From Ramlibacter sp. (GTDB lineage Bacteria; Pseudomonadota; Gammaproteobacteria; Burkholderiales; Burkholderiaceae): a DNA stretch of 6,687 bases. The notes beneath the pieces were generated by a model. It was given only the letters and a program-made list of their open reading frames with translations. It ran no database searches and had not been told where the DNA came from. Location: NCBI GenBank assembly GCA_014376915.1, contig JACMQP010000407.1, positions 1 through 6,687 on the forward strand, written 5' to 3'. The position numbers and the translations under genes are program-made. This document shows, piece after piece, positions 1-5,722 of this stretch; the first letter of the stretch is position 1, and each line of letters opens with the position of its first letter.

Positions 1-493
1 CCGCCGCTCTCCGGGGGCGGTTGATCCAGTCGCTATAGCACCAGGTGTTCACCATCCCGACCGGTCCCAGTTCCCCGGATTCGATGAGATCGCGCATCCG
101 GCGGATCGGCAGGTCGTGGCTGTGCGAATGACCCACGAGCAGCGTGACGCCCGCCTGTTCCGCGGCGTCGACCATGGAGCGGCCGGCTTCCATCGACACG
201 GCCATCGGCTTTTCCACCAGCACGTGTCTGCCTGCGCATGCCGCCTCCACCACCTGCGCCGTGTGCAGTTCGGTCGGCGTGGCGATGACCACCGCATCCA
301 GCCCCGGGTGGGCCAGCATCTCCCTCATCGACGCATACGCCTGCACCGCGAACTCCCGCGCGCAGTGTTGTCGCACGGTGTCCACGGGCTCGGCCAGCGC
401 GACCCAATCGAAGCCGGCGTGCCTGCGCAGCGCCGGAACGAACGCCAGGCCGGCTGCCCCCATTCCGACAACACCGACGCGCACGGCGGTCAT
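1..493 (-). CDS. Gfo/Idh/MocA-family oxidoreductase, N-terminal part (cut by window edge)
   Basis: This is a probable cytoplasmic NAD(P)-dependent dehydrogenase. The reading frame opens with ATG at 493 and stays open for 164 codons to the window edge, so the C-terminal domain is missing. Visible features are the Rossmann motif GVVGMGAAG (residues 7-15, giving GxGxxG at G10, G12 and G15), a VVIATPTELH strand-turn (68-77) and the family signature VEKPM (93-97), whose lysine K95 is normally catalytic. After that come GHSHSHD (121-127) and YSDWINRPRR (153-162). As I recall the family, this His-rich turn and RPRR segment resemble the branch containing phthalate 4,5-cis-dihydrodiol dehydrogenase (Pht4/OphB), which would oxidise a cis-diol to a catechol. 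That assignment is inference. The start codon overlaps the regulator's stop in an ATGA, so translation is probably coupled. The Rossmann fold starts five residues in, which supports this start. Confidence 0.88.
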   Translation of the reverse strand, partial: MTAVRVGVVGMGAAGLAFVPALRRHAGFDWVALAEPVDTVRQHCAREFAVQAYASMREMLAHPGLDAVVIATPTELHTAQVVEAACAGRHVLVEKPMAVSMEAGRSMVDAAEQAGVTLLVGHSHSHDLPIRRMRDLIESGELGPVGMVNTWCYSDWINRPRRAA

Positions 494-1080
494 CCGGCGT
501 CCTCCATCCGCTCGCGCCTGGACCCGCTGGCACGCTCGATCCCCGCCTGCGCATCGCGGTTCAGGTTCTCGATCACCGCGAGCAGCGTGCGCCGCGTCAC
601 GGCCAAGTCCGCCGGCGCGATCCCGGCCATCACGATCTCGTTGACCTCCTGGGCGCAGGGCACGATCACCGAGCGCAGCGCCTTGCCCCTGGGCGTGAGG
701 AACACGCGCGTCTGCTTCTTGTTGCCGTCGATCTTGCGGCGGGTGAGATAGCCCAGCTTTTCCATCGCCTGCAAGGCTGTCACGGTGGAAGGCTCCATCA
801 CTCCGGCCTGCTCGCTCAATTGCCGCTGGGTCACGCCGTCGGTCTGCCACAGGATGCGCAGGAAGGTCCAGTGGCCGTACCGCACCTCATGCTGTTTCAG
901 GCGGCGCTGCAGGCTGCCCGAGGTGCAGCGGAAAGCGGACTTGATCAGGTGCGCCATGCGCTCTTCATGCAGCACATCGCGCCACTGGCGTACGGCCTCG
1001 ATCCGCGTTGCCGCGGCCACCGGATCCGACCGGCTCACCGAGCCTTTCGGAGGATGATTTCCTGGAAGCTTTTCAGCCAT
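490..1080 (-). CDS. MarR-family transcriptional regulator
   Basis: This is a 196-residue winged helix-turn-helix protein of the MarR family. These act as dimers that bind palindromic operators and are commonly released by aromatic ligands. Numbered from ATG 1080, the alpha-helical dimerisation part covers about 37-80. The DNA-binding HTH is about 83-112 (TQRQLSEQAGVMEPSTVTAL then LGYLTRR), and the wing is about 114-131, ending KQTRVFLTPRG, where V-LT-G matches the usual wing end. The basic wing is DGNKKQ, not the common DRRD type. The C-terminal tail (176-196) is rich in charged residues. The start is uncertain. ATG 1080 overlaps the upstream gene by 46 nt and has AGGA three bases before it. 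GTG 1038 (codon 15) overlaps the upstream stop in GTGA, follows AAAGG, and would give 182 residues. The gene sits fourth in the operon and its stop overlaps the dehydrogenase start. It is the obvious candidate to control this locus, but its target is not shown. Confidence 0.9.
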   Translation of the reverse strand: MAEKLPGNHPPKGSVSRSDPVAAATRIEAVRQWRDVLHEERMAHLIKSAFRCTSGSLQRRLKQHEVRYGHWTFLRILWQTDGVTQRQLSEQAGVMEPSTVTALQAMEKLGYLTRRKIDGNKKQTRVFLTPRGKALRSVIVPCAQEVNEIVMAGIAPADLAVTRRTLLAVIENLNRDAQAGIERASGSRRERMEDAG

Positions 1081-2090
1081 TTGTCCTGCAGGTCGAGCGC
1101 CTGGGCCGGGTCGATGTAAGTGAGCGTGATGTTGGCGACCGGGGACGGCAGCTTGCGGCTGGTGACCACGTAGCTGTTGTCCGCCAGCAGTTTCTGGCCT
1201 TCGCTGAGCATGAAGTCGTAGAACAGGATCGCTGCGGCCGGATGCGGCGCGCGTTTGAGCATCGCGATGGTGCTGGGCTGCGCAATCACCGGCGGGATGA
1301 ACAGGCCCTCGATCGGCACGTTGCCCTTGGCCTTGAGCTGTTCCGGATTCCAGTTGTAGACGGTGAGGGCCAGCGGCACCTCGCCTGATGCCACCAGCGT
1401 CGCCAGCAGCGAGTGGCCCTTGCGCGCCGAGATGCCGTTGGTGGCCACGATGTTGTTGAACAGCTTCGTGCCCTGTTCCTCACCCAGGGCCGACAGCAGC
1501 GTGCCGAACCACGCATGGTTGTCGCCCTCGATGGCCAGCCGGCCCTTCCACCTCGGGTCCTGCAGGTCCTGGTAGCTTCTGGGCAGCTCATCCTTTTTCA
1601 CCTTGTCGGTGTTGTAGGCGGCGGTCCAGACATCGAGGGTGATGCCGGTCCATTCACGGTGCGCGGGCAGCGCCTGCGGGATCAGGTCGGCCAGGAAGGG
1701 CGAGCGGACTTCCTGCAACAATTTTTCGCGATGGGCGGCTTCGTTCTCGGGCGCGTTGTTCTGCACGATGTCGACCTCGAACCGGCCGCCCCGCGCCTCG
1801 GTGGTGAGCCGTTGCAGGATGGCCTCCGAACCGGCGCGCCAGGTCTTGACCTTGATGCCGTATTTCTTGCCGAACACCTCCACGATCGACGACAACTTCG
1901 GGTACGCGTGATAGACCGACAGTTCGCCTTCGCGGCGGGCGGCCTCGATCAGCCGCTGCTGCCGGTCGGCGCCCTGGTACAGCGCGAGCGCTCGAGCCGC
2001 GTCGATCTTCGCCGTGTCCTGGGCAGCCGCGTTCGGTCCTGCCAGTGCCGCCATCGCCGCGATCAGGGTGATCCAGAATGTCTTGTGCAT
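1035..2090 (-). CDS. Periplasmic extracellular solute-binding protein (FbpA/ABC Fe3+-type family)
   Basis: This is a 351-residue secreted binding protein of the type-2 periplasmic fold, probably the receptor of an ABC importer. The N-terminus is a signal peptide: a short basic start (MHK), a hydrophobic core (residues 4-17) and an AAAQ processing region near 20-23. The mature protein opens with a helix leading to RREGELSVYHAYP, the first beta strand as in FbpA/AfuA-like proteins. VDIVQNNAPE, TAAYNTDKVKKDELPRSYQDL and PRWKGRLAIEG are the usual hinge and domain segments, and the end reads YIDPAQALDLQDKWLKSFQEII. Members of this group often bind organic anions as well as iron, so the ligand is open. 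No permease or ATPase gene is in the window. The start is ATG 2090, because AAGGA lies five bases upstream. A TTG at 2093 is possible but too close to that site. The gene starts 9 nt after the aldolase-type gene. Confidence 0.9.
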   Translation of the reverse strand: MHKTFWITLIAAMAALAGPNAAAQDTAKIDAARALALYQGADRQQRLIEAARREGELSVYHAYPKLSSIVEVFGKKYGIKVKTWRAGSEAILQRLTTEARGGRFEVDIVQNNAPENEAAHREKLLQEVRSPFLADLIPQALPAHREWTGITLDVWTAAYNTDKVKKDELPRSYQDLQDPRWKGRLAIEGDNHAWFGTLLSALGEEQGTKLFNNIVATNGISARKGHSLLATLVASGEVPLALTVYNWNPEQLKAKGNVPIEGLFIPPVIAQPSTIAMLKRAPHPAAAILFYDFMLSEGQKLLADNSYVVTSRKLPSPVANITLTYIDPAQALDLQDKWLKSFQEIILRKAR

Positions 2091-2095
2091 CAATG

Positions 2096-2100
2096 TCCTT
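2096..2100 (-). promoter_or_regulatory. Ribosome binding site of the solute-binding protein gene
   Basis: AAGGA on the minus strand ends five bases before ATG 2090. Its first base overlaps the last base of the TGA stop (2102-2100) of the upstream aldolase-type gene. This favours ATG 2090 over TTG 2093 and suggests that ribosomes finishing the upstream gene can restart here. Confidence 0.65.
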
Positions 2101-2822
2101 CAGGGGCTCGGTGACGGGTTCAGTCCCAGCTTGCGCAGCGCCCGGCGTCGCAGGTAATCGAAATTGATGGTGTATTGCTCGGGGCGGGTAATGTTGTGGT
2201 GCAGCCGCTGGATGCATGCGTCGTCGAACAGCTCGCTCGCGCCGCCGGCAGCGGCGGCCAGCAACTGGATCTGGCAGGCGTTGTCCAGCATGATGGTCAG
2301 GATGGTGGCTTCTTCCGCTGAAGCACCCACGACGGCAACACCGTGGTTGCGCATCAGCACCGCCTTGTGGCTCCCCAACGCCCGGGCGACACCGGCGCCC
2401 ATCTCCTGGCTGCGGATGAGGTCGATGGTCTCGGTGAAATAAGGCACGCCGTCGCAGAAGGCCACGCCCGGCTGGCTGATCGGCTGCAGCGGTTTGCCGG
2501 TTGCCGACCAAGCCACGGCGTGGGTCGGGTGGGCGTGGATCACGCTCATCACATCCGGCCGGGCCTTGAAGATTTCCGAATGGACGTAGACCTCGCTGTG
2601 CCGGCGGCCGCTGCCCGCGACTTTCTCGCCCTGCAGGTTGCAGGTGACGATGTTTTCCGGCGTGATCTCCTCGAAGCCGAAACTGTGCGGCTTCATGAAG
2701 AAGTGGCTCGGGTCGCCCGGCACCCGGATCGACACATGGCCGCGGGTCAGGTCGCCCAGCCCCTCGGCGTCCAGGATCCGGCCGGCGTCGATCAGCCTTT
2801 GTTTCGCTTCGTCTGCGTTCAT
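2100..2822 (-). CDS. Class II aldolase/adducin-family protein, possible aromatic-acid decarboxylase
   Basis: This is a complete 240-residue member of the zinc-dependent class II aldolase/adducin family (fuculose-1-phosphate aldolase fold, cytoplasmic, usually tetrameric). Visible motifs are GHVSIR (28-33), a GN-type substrate loop, the acidic and zinc region HSEVYVH (75-81) with candidate catalytic E77, the zinc pair H96 and H98 in IHAHPTHA, and the third zinc histidine H160 in MRNHG. All metal ligands are therefore present and the enzyme should be active. The family covers sugar-phosphate aldolases, dehydratases and, as I recall, decarboxylases such as the 3,4-dihydroxyphthalate decarboxylase of actinobacterial phthalate pathways. 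The neighbours are an aromatic-ring oxygenase 19 nt upstream and a dihydrodiol-dehydrogenase-like gene downstream, so a decarboxylase or retro-aldol step on an oxygenated aromatic acid is more likely than a sugar role. That is inference. Ribosome binding before ATG 2822 is weak (GAAAG). Confidence 0.9.
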   Translation of the reverse strand: MNADEAKQRLIDAGRILDAEGLGDLTRGHVSIRVPGDPSHFFMKPHSFGFEEITPENIVTCNLQGEKVAGSGRRHSEVYVHSEIFKARPDVMSVIHAHPTHAVAWSATGKPLQPISQPGVAFCDGVPYFTETIDLIRSQEMGAGVARALGSHKAVLMRNHGVAVVGASAEEATILTIMLDNACQIQLLAAAAGGASELFDDACIQRLHHNITRPEQYTINFDYLRRRALRKLGLNPSPSP

Positions 2823-2841
2823 GTTGACTTTCGCGCGCGGC

Positions 2842-4104
2842 TCAGGCCGGCTGGGTTTCAGGCTTGCCCTCGAAGATCCGCACCAGGTCGGCGGCGATCG
2901 GCGAGTAGCGGGCGTGGGTGCGCAGCATGAAGCTGGCGAAGCCGTCGCTGTTGTGGTGTTTCTTGCGTTCGTTTGGCAGGTCGATACGCTGGTTGCGCGC
3001 CGGATCGCGCACGATGCCCATCGGGTCCTCGCCCTGTTCCATCTTGCCGATCTCGCGGCGCAGCGCGCGGCGGTAGATCGAGATTCCCCGGTCCGACGAG
3101 CCCAGGTTTTCGCGGGTGCGGTCGGCGATCTGTCCCTGGGTGATCCAGGCCATCATGTCCTGCCCGTCCACGTTGTCGACGATGAAGTCGCCTTGCTCGT
3201 CGCGGAACGGCACGTCGTACACGTGCACTTTGTTCAGCAAGTGCGGCGGCACCTCGGCGCCCGGCGGCGGAACGTAGGCGTTGTACCAGAGGTGCAGCGT
3301 GTGGCCGTCGTCCACCGGCACCCGGATCTGGAACGAAAAATAACGTGAGGCTTCGTCGCCGTTGCCCACCGCCAGCATGTTGGGAAACACGATCGGGTGG
3401 CCGATGCGCCAGTCGTCCGAGTCTTCCGAATGGCCGACCAGCAGGCGGTGCTTGGTGATGCCGAATTCGAACTCGCGGAAGTCGATCTTCTCGTGCTTCG
3501 CGCTGATCGCCACCTTCTCGCCTTCCTGCTCTTTCTGGAACTCGTGCTGGTGGCCGTGCAGCCATTCGGTGTGGATCGGATCGAGCGAGTTCTCCATGAT
3601 CTGCAGCCAGTTCACCGGCAGCAGGGCCCGCCCCATCATCCCGATGGTCCCTGGCATCACGAAGCCGTCGAAGCGCGGCAGCAACGGACGCGGTTCCGGC
3701 CCCAGGTACGCGAACAGCAGCCCGCCGAGCTCCTCGACCGGATAGGCGTCGGTCGAAACCATCTCTCGAAAGGCGGCGTTGTCGCGCTCGTTGGGCTGGT
3801 TCAGGCATTCGCCCTGCGCGCTGAATTCCCAGCCGTGGTACGGACAGCGGATGCCGCGCTCGGTCGGGATGCCGTGCAGGAACGAGGCGCGGCGATGCGG
3901 GCATTGTTCGGCGATCAGGCCGCGCTTGCCCTGGCGATCGCGAAACAGGATCAGGTCTTCGCCCATCAGCCGCACCCGCTTGGTCCACTTCGTGTCGAGT
4001 TCGGAAGCGGCGCCGATGGGCTGCCAGTAACGGCGCAGCAGGCTGCCCATCGGGGTGCCTCGGCTGACTTGCGTCAGCAGGCGGTTGCTTTCTGCAGTTT
4101 CCAT
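2842..4104 (-). CDS. Aromatic ring-hydroxylating dioxygenase alpha subunit (phthalate dioxygenase-type Rieske oxygenase)
   Basis: This is a full-length 420-residue Rieske non-haem iron oxygenase, first gene of the minus-strand operon. GTPMGSLLRRYWQP (16-29) opens the protein, as in the phthalate 4,5-dioxygenase group. The Rieske 2Fe-2S ligands are C68 and H70 (CPH), and C87 and H90 (CPYHGW). The mononuclear iron site is in ENSLDPIHTEWLH: bridging D175, ligands H178 and H183, with D316 in GQDMMAW the likely third ligand. ADRTRENLGSSDRGI (327-341) is the typical C-terminal helix of this group. Such proteins work as alpha-only oligomers, which fits the absence of a beta subunit gene. They take electrons from a reductase or ferredoxin and hydroxylate or O-demethylate carboxylated aromatics; the exact substrate is unknown. 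No Shine-Dalgarno is evident before ATG 4104, but GTPMG lies at residues 16-20, the same place as in the divergent paralogue, which supports this start. Confidence 0.95.
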   Translation of the reverse strand: METAESNRLLTQVSRGTPMGSLLRRYWQPIGAASELDTKWTKRVRLMGEDLILFRDRQGKRGLIAEQCPHRRASFLHGIPTERGIRCPYHGWEFSAQGECLNQPNERDNAAFREMVSTDAYPVEELGGLLFAYLGPEPRPLLPRFDGFVMPGTIGMMGRALLPVNWLQIMENSLDPIHTEWLHGHQHEFQKEQEGEKVAISAKHEKIDFREFEFGITKHRLLVGHSEDSDDWRIGHPIVFPNMLAVGNGDEASRYFSFQIRVPVDDGHTLHLWYNAYVPPPGAEVPPHLLNKVHVYDVPFRDEQGDFIVDNVDGQDMMAWITQGQIADRTRENLGSSDRGISIYRRALRREIGKMEQGEDPMGIVRDPARNQRIDLPNERKKHHNSDGFASFMLRTHARYSPIAADLVRIFEGKPETQPA

Positions 4105-4288
4105 TTGTCAGCCGATCAGAAAAAAATGCTTAGGTAGAAAGGAATTGACCGAACGGCCCGAATGGCCCCGATCTTCCCTGATGCGCTGGCAACCCGGGCA
4201 TCGGGGTTTACCCGAAACGCGTAACTCCCGATTTGGCGAGGCAATTTGATAAGGTAAAAACCCTCCCTTGTTCCTTTCAGGCCCGACC
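4105..4288. promoter_or_regulatory. Divergent intergenic region between oxygenase operon and Bug-type receptor gene
   Basis: This 184-bp non-coding spacer is more A+T-rich than the genes around it and must contain the promoter of the minus-strand operon and that of the plus-strand receptor gene. There is an A7 run at about 4120-4126 and an A5 run at 4256-4260. An inverted repeat CCCCGAT/ATCGGGG (4166-4172 and 4200-4206, 27-nt spacer) is the clearest symmetry. A TTGACC at 4145-4150 looks like a -35 element, but no convincing -10 follows at the right distance. I cannot place either promoter firmly. The palindrome found at 5645-5667 is not repeated here. Confidence 0.4.
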
Positions 4289-5266
4289 ATGCGTTTTCAA
4301 GCTTTCCGCGCCAAGTGCCTCGCCGCCGCTGCATTCATCCTGTTGTCGCCCGTCCCGGTCCAGGCCCAGCCCGAATGGCCGCAAAAACCAATCCGGCTGG
4401 TCGTGCCCTATGCGCCGGGCGGCAGCGCCGACACCCTGGGCCGGCTGATCGCCAAACACCTTGGCGAGGCGTTCAAGCAGCCGGTCGTGGTGGAGAACAG
4501 GGGCGGCGCCGGTGGCCTGATCGGCTCCCAGATGGTCGCCAAGGCGGCGCCGGACGGCTATACCCTGGTGATTTCCGGCATCGGCTCGCATGTGATCGCC
4601 CCGGTGGACGCGGCCAACACCTTCGACCCGCTCAAGGACTTCACCCACATTGCGCTACTGGGCGGACCGCCGATCGCGATGGTGGTGAATTCGGAGCAGC
4701 CGATCCGGGATTTCAAGGGGTTCATCAGCTATGTGTCCCACGAGCCCAAGGGAATGAGCTGGGCTTCGCCCGGCCAGGGAACCCACGGCTACCTGACAGG
4801 CGAAACCTTCCGCGCCGTTTCCAGGCTCAACATGGTCCATGTCGCCTACAAGGGAGCGGGACCGGCGGTGGCCGACCTGATCGCCAACCAGATCCCGGCG
4901 GGCTTCATGACGCTGAGCTCAGCCAACGCCCACGTGGAATCCGGCAAACTGCGGCTGCTGGCCCTGACGTCGCCCAGGCGGCTGCCGGAATACCCGAACG
5001 TGCCCACTTTCACCGAACTCGGCTACCCCTCGGTCACCGGGACCACCTGGTTCGCCGTCTCGGGGCCGGCAGGCATGCCCCAGGCTGTGGTCGACAAGAT
5101 CAACGCCGAAGTCCGGCGCGGACTGCAGACAGCGGCCGCCAGGAAACAGATGGCAATGGAAAGCATGGTGTCCGCCGACTACGATTCCGCCGGCTTCACG
5201 CGCTTCGTGGCCTCGGAGATCGAGCACTGGACGCCCGCGGTGAAGGCGCTGGCAAAGGTCAGGTGA
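4289..5266 (+). CDS. Tripartite tricarboxylate transporter substrate-binding protein (Bug/TctC family)
   Basis: This is a 325-residue periplasmic binding protein of the Bug/TctC family. It would capture a small carboxylated compound, classically for the TctAB membrane pair. The signal peptide runs through about residue 26, with predicted cleavage after VQA. The mature part opens with the family hallmarks PIRLVVPYAPGGSADTLGRL (34-53) and VVVENRGGAGGLIGSQ, then APDGYTL, AYKGAGPAVADLI, and the late LPEYPNVPTFTELGYP segment. Length and motif order are normal for the family. No tctA or tctB gene is present, as is usual for the many orphan Bug proteins of Burkholderiales. ATG 4289 is chosen because it places a proper signal peptide at the N-terminus; an in-frame TTG at 4268 would add seven residues without benefit. 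The gene is on the opposite strand from both flanking genes and ends 2 nt before the stop of the ferredoxin gene. Its ligand is unknown; the setting suggests an aromatic acid. Confidence 0.94.
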   Translation: MRFQAFRAKCLAAAAFILLSPVPVQAQPEWPQKPIRLVVPYAPGGSADTLGRLIAKHLGEAFKQPVVVENRGGAGGLIGSQMVAKAAPDGYTLVISGIGSHVIAPVDAANTFDPLKDFTHIALLGGPPIAMVVNSEQPIRDFKGFISYVSHEPKGMSWASPGQGTHGYLTGETFRAVSRLNMVHVAYKGAGPAVADLIANQIPAGFMTLSSANAHVESGKLRLLALTSPRRLPEYPNVPTFTELGYPSVTGTTWFAVSGPAGMPQAVVDKINAEVRRGLQTAAARKQMAMESMVSADYDSAGFTRFVASEIEHWTPAVKALAKVR

Positions 5267-5268
5267 GG

Positions 5269-5592
5269 TTACAGCTCGATCGAGACGAAGCCGTCCGCGT
5301 CGATGACGGTCCGATAGGTCTTGATCGGGACCATGCACGGCGGGGCCACCACTTCGCCCGTGCGGATGTTGAAAGCGCCGTTGTGGAAGTCGCACTCGAC
5401 CACGTCGCCCTCGATGCAGCCCTCCGACAGCGAGCCCGGTCCGTGGGTGCAGGCGTCGTCCGTCACATGGAATTGCCCGCCGAGGTTGAAGACGGCCAGC
5501 GTCAAGCCGTCCTTTTCGACGCGGATCGCCTTTCCCGCGTCGACTTCGGCGGGCTGGCACAACGCGATGCGACGACAAATAACTCCCGACAT
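5269..5592 (-). CDS. Rieske [2Fe-2S] ferredoxin, oxygenase electron-transfer component
   Basis: This is a 107-residue soluble Rieske ferredoxin of the kind that passes electrons from an NADH-dependent reductase to a ring-hydroxylating oxygenase. The cluster ligands are C48 and H50 in ACTHGPGSLSEG, and C67 and H70 in VECDFHNGAFN. The following RTGEVVAPPC and the ending DADGFVSIEL are typical of BphF-like ferredoxins, as is the length. There is no signal peptide. The start is ATG 5592, because GGGAG lies eight bases upstream. Upstream in-frame starts at TTG 5613 and ATG 5607 have no such site. The gene is divergent from the second oxygenase, with 130 bp between start codons, and they may share the palindromic site between them, so that oxygenase is its likeliest partner. 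Classical phthalate dioxygenase uses a single FMN/plant-type-ferredoxin reductase instead, so a separate Rieske ferredoxin points to a three-component system. No reductase gene is in view. Confidence 0.93.
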   Translation of the reverse strand: MSGVICRRIALCQPAEVDAGKAIRVEKDGLTLAVFNLGGQFHVTDDACTHGPGSLSEGCIEGDVVECDFHNGAFNIRTGEVVAPPCMVPIKTYRTVIDADGFVSIEL

Positions 5593-5600
5593 GACGCTGG

Positions 5601-5605
5601 CTCCC
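5601..5605 (-). promoter_or_regulatory. Ribosome binding site deciding the ferredoxin start
   Basis: GGGAG on the minus strand stands eight bases before ATG 5592. The other in-frame starts, ATG 5607 and TTG 5613, lack a comparable site, so this motif sets the ferredoxin at 107 residues and not 112 or 114. Confidence 0.6.
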
Positions 5606-5644
5606 ATTGACAATCGATGACGCTGGATGATATCGTTGTTTTAG

Positions 5645-5667
5645 ATGGAGGAACAGTGTTCCTCCAT
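5645..5667. promoter_or_regulatory. Perfect inverted repeat, candidate operator in the divergent promoter region
   Basis: Two perfect 10-bp arms, ATGGAGGAAC (5645-5654) and GTTCCTCCAT (5658-5667), flank a 3-bp centre. The site lies between the ferredoxin gene and the second oxygenase gene, 53 bp from the first start codon and 55 bp from the second. The size and dyad symmetry suit a dimeric regulator such as a MarR or IclR protein. A CATATT at 5665-5670 could be the rightward -10 element, and TATCAT on the minus strand (5632-5627) could be the leftward one, so the repeat would sit at or upstream of both core promoters. A terminator is less likely: no T-run follows on either side, and there is no gene end immediately before it. 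That it is an operator is inference. Confidence 0.6.
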
Positions 5668-5722
5668 ATTGAACGCAAAAATGTCGACTGAACCGAATCC
5701 CGACGCGCTCGAAAGAATTCCC

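Noticed and set aside
33..554. A 173-codon minus-strand open frame over the dehydrogenase and regulator junction
   Set aside because: The frame starting at 493 contains the Rossmann GxGxxG and VEKPM motifs, while this frame has none.
1654..2511. A 285-codon minus-strand open frame spanning the junction of the aldolase-type and binding-protein genes
   Set aside because: It is a shifted frame of both genes, is extremely Arg/Pro-rich, and both true frames carry full family motifs.
4137..4278. 8-bp inverted pair GAAAGGAA (4137-4144) and TTCCTTTC (4271-4278) bracketing the divergent spacer
   Set aside because: The arms are 126 bp apart and short enough to occur by chance in a spacer this size. 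No extension or second copy supports a function.
4108..4334. Small minus-strand open frames of 60 and 72 codons in the divergent spacer
   Set aside because: No ribosome site and no recognisable motif. They overlap the start of the Bug-type gene and lie where promoters are expected.
4315..5610. A 431-codon plus-strand open frame overlapping the Bug-type gene in another frame
   Set aside because: It shares most of its length with the clear TctC-family coding frame, lacks a ribosome site and has a composition typical of a shadow frame.
5645..5667. The palindrome as a rho-independent terminator
   Set aside because: It lies between two divergent start regions with no gene ending into it, and no run of T follows on either strand.
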